Part shown: positions 54,323 to 64,000 of the stretch, in pieces | Position numbering within the stretch: the first letter of the stretch is position 1 | Layout of the letters: each line of letters starts with the position of its first letter | Source of the DNA: Corynespora cassiicola | Lineage: Eukaryota; Ascomycota; Dothideomycetes; Pleosporales; Corynesporascaceae | Length of the DNA stretch: 64,000 nucleotides | Assembly: GCA_022059125.1 (NCBI GenBank) | Contig: JAEUWY010000001.1 | Location: 1,240,001 to 1,304,000, forward strand | Reading direction: 5' to 3' | The notes under the pieces: model-generated | Database searches by the model: none | The model's input: only the letters and a program-made list of their open reading frames with translations | What the model was told of the DNA's origin: nothing | Made by a program: the position numbers and the translations under genes

Positions 54323-55441
54323 ATGCTCTCCAACATGTTCCGCGAACTAGCCGAAACAGAGTCTCCTCAGTCAGACAACATCCAAGTGCCAGACCGAGAA
54401 CCTCCGTCGGACACCTTCAAGCAATCGTGGGCCGATGTCAGTTCGGAGATACAGGAGCAGTCAGCTACGAAGAAAAACCAGTCCTCACAAGAGAGATCGC
54501 CCTCTCTAAACTGCCTTGAGGGTCTGCCCGAAGAACTCATCGCCGACATCGTTTCTTACGCAGGCGAGCGTTCGCTGTCTTATCTGTCCAGCGCGAGAAC
54601 TCCCCCTACCGAAATTGTTTGCCCCTCAGGCATAGTTACACTCTATTCCTTGTCCCTCACGAACAGACTTTTCCATCGACTAGCACAGCCTATCTTGTAC
54701 CATCACTGCACGCGTGGAAGGAGATTCTCCTATCTCCGGACTCTCGTCACCAATCCTCAGCTTGCACGATATGTCAAGTCAATAAAATTTAGTCTTGATA
54801 AAGACCGATACCCAGACCTTTCCAAATATTCGGATACCAAGAAGATTGTGATTGATAGGATGGAGAAATACGACCAACAGTTTAATTTCCTCGCTGCACA
54901 GTATATGCGAGATCATTGGAACGGCGATCAAGGCGAAACTGACGACGCTGCCTTGACTACCATCTTAATGCACGCTCCTAGCATCGAGGCAATCTCTATT
55001 CGGTATTCTCATGATGTAGGGAACCCGGGTAAATATCAACCAAGGTGGATTGAGCCAATCAAGTTACGCTTCCCTCACTCGTTCGACAAACTCAAAATCG
55101 CCGTCTTTGATCATACCGAATTGCCACTCCAAACTATTGAAATCCTGTTACAACTCCCATCCCTCCAAACATTGAATATAGAATGGACGAATATTCATGA
55201 TGAGCATCCGGCCGATTTTGCACCACGGTCATCGACGGTCCAGCATCTTGGAATTATCATGTGTCCTGTTAGGGCGAGAGTATTGTTAAATCTGATAGAG
55301 GCATGCAAGACGCTGCGATCCTTCATGTTTGAACAAATGGATGACTATTGTGGGGACCGGGGGCTTCACGATTTCCATGCTATACTTGATAGGCACAATG
55401 AAACGCTGGAATCTGTCAGGTTTATTATATATGACACCTGA
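54323..55441 (+). CDS. F-box-like/LRR hypothetical protein
   Basis: Single exon, 372 residues from ATG 54323. Residues about 71-125 (LEGLPEELIADIVSYAGERSLSYLSS...LYSLSLTNRLFHRLAQPILYHH) match a fungal F-box: leading LP, ELI/V and a late LxRxxxP-type helix. The C-terminal part has loose leucine-rich repeats (FDKLKIAVFDHTELPL, LPSLQTLNIEW, VQHLGIIMCPVRARVLLNL). F-box proteins bring substrates to SCF ubiquitin ligases; the target is unknown. It may equally be one of the many expanded F-box-like proteins without a known partner. Confidence 0.75.
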   Translation: MLSNMFRELAETESPQSDNIQVPDREPPSDTFKQSWADVSSEIQEQSATKKNQSSQERSPSLNCLEGLPEELIADIVSYAGERSLSYLSSARTPPTEIVCPSGIVTLYSLSLTNRLFHRLAQPILYHHCTRGRRFSYLRTLVTNPQLARYVKSIKFSLDKDRYPDLSKYSDTKKIVIDRMEKYDQQFNFLAAQYMRDHWNGDQGETDDAALTTILMHAPSIEAISIRYSHDVGNPGKYQPRWIEPIKLRFPHSFDKLKIAVFDHTELPLQTIEILLQLPSLQTLNIEWTNIHDEHPADFAPRSSTVQHLGIIMCPVRARVLLNLIEACKTLRSFMFEQMDDYCGDRGLHDFHAILDRHNETLESVRFIIYDT

Positions 55442-58082
55442 AGGTTGGAGGATTAGCAGAACCAATGTTCAAAGACTGGACTTACGGAATATGTACTCTG
55501 ATCTTCACGTTTTTGTGTACTTCTCGTTTTGTTGTCTAGTTTTAGATCACTCACATGGAATGCTTTTGGACCAATATTTTGGCGTCTTCACGCAACCCCT
55601 CATGGCCATTACCATCACAACTACAGCACGAGTCATGATCAATGCTCATCCTGTTTGGAATATATCTCGCATGAGATAACAAGTTGACGATTTTAACATG
55701 GGGATTAAGGTAATAGTCAGAATGTGGCTTGCAGCCATGATAGACCATGTTGCACCTTTCAGAGGTGGCTAGATACACATTTAATTTTCGTACTCCATTT
55801 CCAGTGCCAACTGTGTAAAACATGTTCCCACATTAGTGTCGTTTTTCCCAGAAAGTTGCCTTTATGAAAATCCTGATGCAATTTTTAGTTCATATAGAGC
55901 ATGCATACAGCTTTCACTTGCGTTTTTCTTAACACAGTGGGAATCAAATCTGCTCTGGTTTCGCGAGTGATTTTATTATTTCTTTCATTTAAACCCACCG
56001 CTTGTCCCGTTTTCTCTTTTATGATGAGATCATATAAGTTTATAGAGCCACTATTTCTGTGTTGGGGTTCTTTCTACACAAATACACATACTGTCACCCG
56101 AAGGTGTATATCTGTTCCCGCGCCCAACCACATAGATTGGTAAAATTTGCTTCTTAATATCCAATATTAACAGCCATGTTATATCCGTAATTTCTAGTAG
56201 ACCACATGCATCTTCGATTGTCCGTTTTGAGTCCATAATGGCAGACCTAGGGCAAGATTTTAAGGTTTCCTATTGCCCTTCGGAACGTTTTCGGTTTGCA
56301 TCAATCTTCAGCTACATCCTAGCACCTGAAGGCCAAGTAAAATATTGTGGATCCGAATTCCATTGACACAAAAAGCCATGATCTAAGTTTTGAAGGCTCT
56401 CTGTCCAACACCGAAGACATTAAACTTGGCTTGATGTGATTTTAGAAGTCCAGCTGCCTCAAGCTGGATCAACTTTCGATTTTGAACGCATGGCCGTCCA
56501 TTTCCGGGCCGAAGAAATTTCTAGGTCGTTTCTTGACGGGCACCAAAACACATATCCTTGACTCAGTCTCAACGAGTAGAGAAAGTGCCGCACATCGAGC
56601 CAACACAGGCATAATTTTATTTCCATTACCATCGCGTCCACGCTTTGATACTCCCTTTCAGTCTTACTGCCAAAGACATGGTTTATAAGGACAACAAAGT
56701 TTTGATGACCTCTCGCCATTATAACCGCTTTCTCCCAATTTTGGTTGCTTTTATTTATTTAGAAAGACATGCCTTTATCTCATCTCTTATGCTTGAGCGT
56801 AATTGTAAGCTTTTTGCAGTTGGATATGTAACGTTGTTCCAGTGTTTTATTCCAAATCCAGGTACTATTTGATAATTTTGTTCAACTTGAAAATTACTCT
56901 CGCTCACGGTAAGGGAAAACTAGTCTTATTCGGAACGTTTGAAATTTTGCAGGGCCGGGCTGCTGTGTTGCACATGGTGTGTTGTGTTCTGACTTTCAGT
57001 TGTGCGAGTGGCCCGACGGAGCTGAACATAGCTTGCAATTTCTGATAGTTCCAGCGCGATCATACCGATATATCAGTGCGATTACATGGCCCTGTTTTAT
57101 TTGGCATAATACTCTTACAGCTACACATACTTCTTGCTCAAAACGTTCTTTAAACACCTGCCCAGCGGTGGAGCGAAGCAGACATTCTCCGGCAGTTTTA
57201 ATCTTTGTAGACGGTTTTATTGCGGAAGGTAAGGGGGGTCGTTTCTCATATGCTAAAATAAGCTATTGTTTTGGTATCCAGCAATCGGAACCAGTTGTTC
57301 AAAACCTTTTATTCGCCTCGCCAATAAGCCTTCAACTCAACAAGTGGAGTGGCACATCTTCCATTTGGATTCATGTTTTTTTAACTGAACAATATCCATA
57401 GAGTAGGAGTTTTGAGTAGAGGCATGTTTCGTCTGGTACGCTGCCTTTTGTTGAGGAAGACGTGGGATGTCAATCCCCATGTGATACTTATCTTCTGATG
57501 CTTGGTGTCTGAATCTGTGAGTAGAGAGAAGAAGACATGAAAACTGCCCAGGGTGTATTTTTATTGATAACAATATCTCGTGACTGGTGGAGAACCAATT
57601 TTTCTGTTCATGCATATGCTATCGATTTCAATCCCAGGGAAAAAAGGGCATTTTATGGCCTTCTTTGTCCCAGCATTTGTGTGTGTTGGGGGCATGAACC
57701 GTAGAACTCCACCTGAACGCATTTTGACGATTATTTCCATCAAGTCTCGACTAGGGAAAAGTACAAGTGAGGAAGTAAAAAAACTTTAGTGTGGGAAAGG
57801 GGATTTTATGTACACGACTCGGTCAGTTTTCTCAAATTCAAATTTCATGGTAACATGATGATGTCCTACGTTGGGACAAATGGGGTACAGGCTCGTTGTT
57901 TTGAAAGGCTTAGGCGTAGGGAATGCTGTGTCTATGGGTCTGCTTGAAATTGATGCGATACTGGTAAAATGAATGAATTGCGGAGTTTTGACCGTGGAGA
58001 TGGTGAGTAGCATCACCAATACATACTATTTACAAGATTCTCGCTCATACCATGTACATACACAAATTCCAACAGCTTCCAT
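55442..58082. other. AT-rich gene desert, about 2.6 kb
   Basis: No gene supported. Frames on both strands are under 145 codons and lack domains. Runs of T and A, and many stops in all frames, would fit an old element altered by repeat-induced point mutation, but I see no terminal repeats or transposase or reverse transcriptase motif. Confidence 0.5.
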
Positions 58083-58624
58083 CTAGCACGGCGCCTCGCC
58101 GCACCATGGAATTTCAAAGCAAGCATTATGCCACAACTTCGCCTCGACCGTTGGCGCATGCGCATCAAGTAACGAAACGACTTGCTCTGGAACGAAGCCC
58201 GAGAATCTGAAAGATGTCAACGCGGGTCATTGGCAATAAACAATAACGGCCCCAGCCCCCCATCACCCAGCCCTACGCCTCTCCAACCATTGAATTGAAG
58301 GCCGAAGAAATGCATGAATGCATTGAAAGCAAAAAGAAAAAGCGCATACCCAAAGTTCGGCCACTCGTACACAATCTGTCCCCCAGACATCTTCGCCGCA
58401 TTCAAAAACAGCGCCTTCTGTTCGGCAGAAAAGTTCTTGCCATACTGCATAATGATGTCCTTGCGGGAGGCGCCAGCACAGTTCTCGCCAGGCTCAGGGA
58501 GCCGGCAATTCTCGGTCTTGCTAAAGGCGGCCTGCATCTCCTTGAGGGTCTGGGCCTCTGGGGACGGAGCGGGAGCCGCAAGGGCGAAAGCGACGGGCGC
58601 TAAGAGGAGAGTAAGGCCACGCAT
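58083..58624 (-). CDS. Small secreted cysteine-containing protein
   Basis: Predicted secreted protein of 132 residues, unknown family. Two exons (58624-58350, 58206-58083) with a 143-nt GTATGC...CAG intron. A signal peptide lies at about 1-17. The mature part carries ENCRLPEPGENCAG in exon 1 and NACFEIPWCGEAPC at the C-terminus in exon 2, five cysteines in all. The intron is inferred: without it the frame gains a hydrophobic FLFAFNAFMHFF stretch and stops at 58217; with it the frame is smooth and ends in the Cys-rich tail. Size, signal peptide and terminal cysteines fit a fungal small secreted protein or effector candidate; no toxic or other activity can be assigned. Confidence 0.75.
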
Positions 58625-60074
58625 TATGAGAATAGGCTCGGGATTTAGTGTTAGAGAATACAGAATCTGTAGAATGATGATAGAAATTTGAAAGATGGGA
58701 CAGATGGGTGATTTATCTTATATACAACAGGTCCAATCCAGCTCAGCCTACCCAGCACCAGGCAAACCGCAAACCTGTCCTCAAGCTCTCACATTTTTCC
58801 AACTTCCAAATCCAACCCTCCCTCGCCACACCCAAGGCCCTCAAACCTCAAAAAATTAAGAAGCCCATGGGGATTCTGCTGTGCCATATGCCATTCTCCC
58901 AGGCACCCACCCCCGCCCTCATAAACATTTAACAACCCGCAATAACATATATGACCATCTCCGCAAGCCAACCCCGGACTCTAGATATTACCCTTCAAGC
59001 AACCCCAGACTCTTCGTAGACGGGAATCAGCCCATGATTGGCCAGCAGGATAAATGCGCCTGCGACCCGCATCCCTGACGTCAAACCCGCGTCGCAAGAC
59101 CCAAGGAGGATACTAGAACAGCGCGCCAGCCATCCCACTCTCTTCTTTTGAAAAAAACGTCTATCCGCACGGTGTCACACCCATCTCTCCACCAATCCCA
59201 GGCCGTTGGATCGCTAGCCCTTTCCCCTTGCTTGCGTGCATGCTTGCTTCCTGGCCGCACATCTCATCCCTCCACAACACCCACCGCAACATACCCGCAC
59301 ATATTACCCTTCCCCCCTCTAGAGAACCGCTCGTATGATCCCAACGTGCAGCCCACGTTCTCTCCATTCTGGGCGCCGGGTAGGCTATACAGGCCGCAAT
59401 GAAGACCGCGGCGTTTCGCCTGGTATGCTATATAACCAGATATGAAAGGCCAATATGGGGATCTGCTGGATGATGAGGAAATGATGCTAAAGATAGGCAC
59501 TGCAGAGCAGAAGGAGTGGCGGGAGCGATAAGGGAGTCTTGGGTGGTGGGTTACTGGGCAAGTCGAGCGTGGGAAGAATCAAGGGCGTGGGATTCTTCTC
59601 TTCTGGAGGGCCATGCGCGTTGAGTATATTGGCACGGTGGAAAGAAAGGTTACAGAAGATTCTCTGGTGCGGAGTGCTGGTGGTGGGCAGCATCCATGCT
59701 CGATTGCTGCGGCGGATACATCCTACTACACTACTCTACACTACTCTACTCCCACATCTCCATCTTGCCTCGGCGCGAGGCCCTTGGGGCTCCTCGTAGC
59801 GGCGCATCCATGTCGAAGCGGCGCTTATATCTGTTATTCGTACATCATGTGGCGATGGTTCGTGGACCAGGATCGCTTCTTCTCGCCGTGATCCTTCTGT
59901 TCCGCGTCATGGTCTCAGGTCCCCAAGCAAGAAACGCGGCGCGGAACCAGCATATCAGCGGAAACGCCACCGCGTTGTATAAAGAGCGCCCCCACACGGC
60001 AAAGTCCTGGCAGTCCACGGCTTGTGGCGCCGGAAAAGCGACGGGCAATAAAAACGGCATCACAAGTGCAGTCT
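58625..60074. other. Intergenic, about 1.45 kb
   Basis: Promoter of the small secreted protein next to 58624 and the 3' region of PEP7. Many overlapping frames lack domains. A short tandem array of CTACACTACT-like units lies at about 59723-59751. Confidence 0.5.
59723..59751. repeat. Short tandem repeat (CTACACTACT-like)
   Basis: About three imperfect units of a 10-11-bp CTACACTACT motif follow each other. Likely a minisatellite seed without function. Confidence 0.55.
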
Positions 60075-62147
60075 TCACCCCGGCGCAGCACCTCCAATCT
60101 CCCTGGAGTATGCCCCCGCAAAATCAAGCTGGCCCAATTGGCCATTGATCTGGTCAATCTCGGTGTTCAGATCCTCCAGGTTTTGTGCCAAGCTTGACAC
60201 TTCATCAAACCTACGGTGTTTCGTGGCGTCGCCCACCATTTCGGACACCATGAACTTTTGCTCTTCTAGAATGATGAGCCGCTCACGCAACTCCTTCTCC
60301 TCCGACTCCAGCGCAGACACTGCGCTACTGCTGCTGACGATGCTACCAGCTTCCCTATCGTTGAACTTGATCGAGGCCAGCGCACCGCCTCCATGAGAAC
60401 GTCCATTTGGCTTGTTCCCGTTGGGCGCGGCATGCTTGAGAACCCTGGGCAGCGACTGCAAAGGCAACATGTGCGTGCTCAAGAAATGGTAGGCCTGCTG
60501 GTACACTGCCTTTTGTAGCTTCTTCTGGGTCGGCGAGTCGGTGGGCAAGTCCCGTATGCGCTTTGCGGCACTGTCAAACTGAGCAAAGGCGTCCATTAGC
60601 CTCCTCCGAACCTTTGTTGCGTCCGTCAACTGCTGAGATGTGGGCGGCTTTTCGGGGTCTTGGAGTGCTGATAGTAGCTTCTGGAACCTCGGTAGAAGCA
60701 AACGAATTCCACGCTCGAACTGGGCCAAGTTTTCGTAAGCACGCTGGTCGGTGGGTTTCTGAGCAAGCTCGCGGTTGAAGTCGCCTCTGCTGAAGAGAGT
60801 GTGGTTGCAGTCCTTGCACATGCGAATGTCGACGCTTATCTGGCTGGCCTTTTCCGTTTTGCTTGCCACTGAAGACGTCAACCGAGAAGTATCACCAGAC
60901 GCGGCAGGCTTACCAGCAGCAACATTGAGGCCAATCTCGGAGGAACAGAGGGTCTTGGGATCACCACAGACGACACGACCGCACATTCGGCAGTGGTGTC
61001 TACGGAAGGTATAATTCGAGAATTCTTGCTGGCAAAACGGACAGTGCGAGACTTTGGCATCCTCCTCCCAAGTGATGATGGACTGCTCCAACGCTTTACG
61101 CTGGGCTTTCGCCCCCGATAGTGGCCAGAAACTGCTCGGGGCCGTGGTCTCGTCCGGTGGTGGTGGGCTTGCGAGTAGTTGGGTGAGCTTGGTCAGCCTC
61201 TTCTCCAGTCTGCTAATCTCCATGTACTCTCTGTCCACCTTCTTTCTCCTGATGTCGGCGAATTCGGCAAAGTGGTCGCGTTCGAGGCCGTGGTGGTCGT
61301 TGTATCCCTCCCTCGACTTGTAGCATGTCTCGCACACCCTACACCAGAACCCCCTGACGGGATCGTGCTTTGCCTGGCGCGACAGCTTCATCTGGTACAT
61401 GGTGTGGTCCTCGCAGAACAGCTTCCCGCAGCTCCTGCAGTTTACAGCCATGTTGGCTCCCCCTAGTGCCATCTGCGAGCCAGTGACGAGCCTCCCACAC
61501 GTCGGATCCGAACACACATCGCGGTAACCCCCTAATCTCTGCCAATGCGCCCTAGTGACTTCTTCGTCTGGATCACGGCGAATAGGAACGGACTCGGGTG
61601 GGGCCACAGTGCTGGTTGGGCCTGCGAAGGAGGGCGGGACGGGGGCGTCGTTGGACTCGAATACGTCGAGGCCCTTGAGCTTTTGGTTGAGTACGGCGAG
61701 AGGCTGGAAGCGCTTGGCCTTTTCCATCTGGGCCTCGAACCAGTTCTTGACTTCATCCTGCTCTTCCTCGACCAAGTTCTGGTGGTTGTCGTCGAGATGG
61801 CGGTTCAGTTGCAGCAGCGTGACCATGTCCTCGTTGCATATGGGGCACACGAGGCGGCTCGAGGCGCTGGCGGCGGCATTGTCGGGGGCACCCAGCAGCA
61901 CCTTGCTGCCGATGTCCTCGCGCGGCTCGGCGGTGCTGGCGGGGCTGTTGCTGGTCTGCGAGCTCAGGGACAGCGAGCTCTCCGAGGGCGACAGCAGGCT
62001 GTTGTTGCGTCGGTGGTGCGGGTGGTGAGGGTGGTGCGAGAGGTGTTGGGCGGGCGACTGGGCGGGAGACTTGGCCGCCAGCGCGGGCGACAGGTTGCGG
62101 CCGCTCCCCAGCACGCGGCCGCCGCCCAGGGACCTGCCCGAGGTCAT
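60075..62147 (-). CDS. FYVE-domain Rab effector, PEP7/VAC1-like
   Basis: Endosomal tethering protein resembling yeast Pep7/Vac1 and animal rabenosyn-5, which link Rab5-type GTPases, PI3P and SNAREs in transport to the vacuole. Single exon, 690 residues. A His/Ser-rich N-terminus precedes a C2H2 finger (CPICNEDMVTLLQLNRHLDDNH). A first degenerate FYVE-like zinc region follows (CSDPTCGRLV...CRSCGKLFCEDH...CRVCETC). The classical FYVE domain has FRRHHCRMCG and the cysteine pairs CPFC, CRMC and KDC. Helical, Rab- or Sec1-binding type segments make up the C-terminus (ALESEEKELRERLIILEEQKFMVSEMV). The double-FYVE layout is the Pep7 signature. Divergent from MET8. Confidence 0.86.
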   Translation of the reverse strand: MTSGRSLGGGRVLGSGRNLSPALAAKSPAQSPAQHLSHHPHHPHHRRNNSLLSPSESSLSLSSQTSNSPASTAEPREDIGSKVLLGAPDNAAASASSRLVCPICNEDMVTLLQLNRHLDDNHQNLVEEEQDEVKNWFEAQMEKAKRFQPLAVLNQKLKGLDVFESNDAPVPPSFAGPTSTVAPPESVPIRRDPDEEVTRAHWQRLGGYRDVCSDPTCGRLVTGSQMALGGANMAVNCRSCGKLFCEDHTMYQMKLSRQAKHDPVRGFWCRVCETCYKSREGYNDHHGLERDHFAEFADIRRKKVDREYMEISRLEKRLTKLTQLLASPPPPDETTAPSSFWPLSGAKAQRKALEQSIITWEEDAKVSHCPFCQQEFSNYTFRRHHCRMCGRVVCGDPKTLCSSEIGLNVAAGKPAASGDTSRLTSSVASKTEKASQISVDIRMCKDCNHTLFSRGDFNRELAQKPTDQRAYENLAQFERGIRLLLPRFQKLLSALQDPEKPPTSQQLTDATKVRRRLMDAFAQFDSAAKRIRDLPTDSPTQKKLQKAVYQQAYHFLSTHMLPLQSLPRVLKHAAPNGNKPNGRSHGGGALASIKFNDREAGSIVSSSSAVSALESEEKELRERLIILEEQKFMVSEMVGDATKHRRFDEVSSLAQNLEDLNTEIDQINGQLGQLDFAGAYSREIGGAAPG

Positions 62148-62571
62148 GATTGCAGATGTGGTGGGAGGGCGATGGGCGTGAGGCGGAGGCGGAGCGAGAT
62201 GCGTGGGTCCCTGGAAGCGTTAAATCGTCGGACCAGGGCCGCGCTAGGGCCGGCCACCGTGCCAGGAGGAGCCCAGGCGTCCAAGGTAGGCGTGGGAGCA
62301 GTGCGACGGGGCAGGGCCGGGCAGGGCTCACGACGCCGAGGGCGGGCGTGTCTCCGGCCTGGCATCTTACATGGCATCCATCGAGGCAGCTCGAGGCAGC
62401 CAGGCGGCCAGTCAGCCAGGCGGCCAGGTCTGCCTTGCCAGGTGCGTTATCGATAGCCAGGGCGGACACCCTGCCTGTCAATCGTGGCGGGACTCTTGGC
62501 GTGCTTTTTGGTTGAAACAAGTCCGCGCAGCATGCCCGCCCCTCCGCCCTCTCTCCACCATTGTTTCCGCC
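62148..62571. promoter_or_regulatory. Divergent promoter PEP7 / MET8
   Basis: 424 bp of GC-rich sequence with short direct repeats (CAGGCGGCCAG words near 62400-62430) between the start codons. Frames crossing it on both strands are compositional. Confidence 0.5.
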
Positions 62572-63437
62572 ATGAAGGGCCCGTATCCTGAGATCCAAGG
62601 GGGCGGCTCGCTGATTCTGGCCTGGCAGGTCCGGAATAAGCGGGTCCTGGTTGTCGGCGGCGGCGAGGTGAGTCTTTCTGCTCTGCTGCCCTGCGGCGTC
62701 CCCCCGCCAAAAATGTATTGACCATTGACCAAAGAATATAGGTCGCCGCTGGCCGCATCGTCAACGTCCTCAATGCCGACGCCAAGGTCACCGTCGTGTC
62801 CCCCCGCGATGGCCTCAATGACGAGGTCGCCTACCGCATAGAGCAGAAGCAGGTCGACTATGTGGACCGCAAGTTTGAGCCCTCGGATCTCGATGGCGTC
62901 GACATGGTCCTGACCGCCGTCGACGACCCCGAGGCCTCGTCGCAAGTCTACAAGCTGTGCCAGGAGAAACGCATCCCCGCAAACATCGCAGACGTGCCGC
63001 CAGAGTGCGACTTTTACTTTGGCAGCGTCCACCGCGATGGCCCGCTGCAGATCATGGTCAGCACAAACGGCAATGGCCCCAAGCTGGCCAACATTGTCCG
63101 CCGCCAGATTGCTGGCTTTTTGCCTAGCAACATTGGTGCGGCCGTCCAGAGGGTGGGCATACTGAGGAAGAAGCTCCGCAAAGTAGCTCCGAATCAGGAC
63201 GAGGGCCCCAAGAGAATGCAATGGTGAGTGCGCATTGTCCGACTTCGGGCATGGTGAACTGACCATCAAAGGATGTCCAAGGTCTGCGAACAATGGACCC
63301 TCAACGAGCTGTGCGACATGACAGAAGAAGACATGGAGGTACTCCTCGGCTTCTACAAGCCAGGCGACGTCCCCAGCCTTGCGGAGGTCCGACTTCGCGA
63401 AGACGATGGCGCATACGACGGTCCCTTTTTGATATAG
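62572..63437 (+). CDS. MET8: Sirohaem synthase MET8 (precorrin-2 dehydrogenase/ferrochelatase)
   Basis: Bifunctional enzyme for the last steps of sirohaem synthesis: NAD-dependent oxidation of precorrin-2 and iron insertion. Three exons (62572-62667, 62742-63223, 63272-63437), introns 74 and 48 nt, 247 residues. PEIQGGGSLILAWQVRNKRVLVVGGGEVAAGR contains the NAD-binding glycine motif, rebuilt across intron 1. MVLTAVDDPEAS probably carries the catalytic Asp, as in the yeast protein, and ANIADVPPECDFYFGS follows. The sirohaem serves nitrite reductase and sulfite reductase, giving a functional link to the nitrate genes in this window. The in-frame open region upstream of 62572 does not resemble Met8. 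Confidence 0.93.
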
Positions 63438-63739
63438 ACGTTACGTATTCATGGCTGGAGTCTGGGTGCACACAAGGATTGGGATCTAGAGGGTTGCATA
63501 GCATTGGAGAATTTGTACAAGGCCAAGTCAAGTCAGCGCTCATTCATCGCAATTCAATACGCTTGTATCCTGAATTCCATGTCGTCAGAGCTCCTGTACC
63601 CTACCGTCGGCCAAAATCAGCGCCGACGTGGTCCAAGCTCCAGTTAGTCTCGTCTGTTGCTATACTGCTCGCCCTTTGCCTTTACTGTCGCAGCACTTGT
63701 TCATTACCTTTCAAGCAGCTCTTGCTGCCAGCAAGAAAA
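63438..63739. other. Intergenic, MET8 3' to METTL16-type gene
   Basis: About 300 bp between two plus-strand genes, containing the MET8 3' region and the promoter of the last gene. Confidence 0.6.
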
Positions 63740-64000
63740 ATGGACCATCTCGCCGAAGCTCAAGCCTACACCAGATCCAACCTCGAGAGCTTGGCCCAGA
63801 ACGATGCCGAGTTCAAGAAATTGTGGGACAGCGGAAAAGGCCATCTGAACTTCCAGGATCCAGAGGTTGTTCAGACTGTCACTAAAGCGAGTCTAAGAGT
63901 TGAGTTTGGGCTGAAGCTCGAGGTGCCCCCAAATCGGCTTTGCCCGCCCGTCCCCAATCGCTGGAATTATGTCGCCTGGATTCATCGACTTCTCGACAGC
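63740..64000 (+). CDS. METTL16-type RNA N6-adenosine methyltransferase (5' part)
   Basis: The first 87 codons of a gene cut by the window end. The start MDHLAEAQAYTRSNLESLAQ and the segment KASLRVEFGL...PPNRLCPPVPNRWNYVAWI match the N-terminal region of the METTL16 family, which methylates A43 of U6 snRNA (yeast and fungal homologues act in the nucleus). The catalytic NPPF motif lies beyond the edge, so activity cannot be checked here. Confidence 0.75.
   Translation, partial: MDHLAEAQAYTRSNLESLAQNDAEFKKLWDSGKGHLNFQDPEVVQTVTKASLRVEFGLKLEVPPNRLCPPVPNRWNYVAWIHRLLDS

Noticed and set aside
61545..62515. Plus frames up to 303 codons opposite PEP7
   Set aside because: Val/Gly/Leu-rich antisense product of a well-supported FYVE gene.

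Overview
The window is nuclear DNA of a filamentous ascomycete (Pezizomycotina; a leotiomycete or dothideomycete would fit, but that is a guess). The evidence is short introns, mostly 45-57 nt with CTAAC/CTGAC-like branch sites, together with fungal-specific families: a HET-domain protein, C2H2 plus Zn2Cys6 regulators, GH7 and PL1 wall-degrading enzymes, and fungal nitrate and nitrite reductases. I see 23 complete gene models and one gene cut by the right edge. Exon borders were read by eye from splice signals and reading frame; there is no transcript support.

Left part (1-24 kb) is accessory in character, with genes separated by AT-rich gene-poor stretches. It holds a secreted GH7 endoglucanase, an MFS transporter with a hidden C-terminal exon carrying a PPPY motif, an aldehyde dehydrogenase, an epoxide-hydrolase-like enzyme, a HET-domain gene and a secreted pectin lyase. 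Then comes a three-gene group: cytochrome P450, short-chain dehydrogenase, and a C2H2/Zn2Cys6 transcription factor. The SDR and TF promoters share an identical 14-bp hyphenated palindrome, CCAG-N3-CTGG, and the P450/SDR divergent promoter carries a cluster of TCCCACA words. This looks like a small, self-regulated metabolic locus and is the best candidate for an undescribed system.

Middle part (24-35 kb) holds a Myb/SANT-like protein, a B3/4-domain protein, a cyanamide-hydratase-like HD enzyme, a secreted M28 peptidase, the ER-Golgi SNARE BOS1 (whose first coding exon is only the ATG), and an unknown proline-rich protein.

Right part (35-64 kb) is mostly housekeeping. Nitrate reductase and nitrite reductase lie in tandem on the minus strand with GATA-type (AreA-like) and CTCCGCGG (NirA-like) sites upstream. 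MET8, which makes the siroheme cofactor of nitrite reductase, lies 23 kb further on. Between and around them are an unknown protein, an IRC3-like helicase, an RRN5-like RNA polymerase I factor, beta-mannosidase, an F-box-like protein, a small secreted cysteine protein, the FYVE protein PEP7/VAC1, and the start of a METTL16-type RNA methyltransferase. I saw no tRNA, rRNA, intact transposon or CRISPR array.
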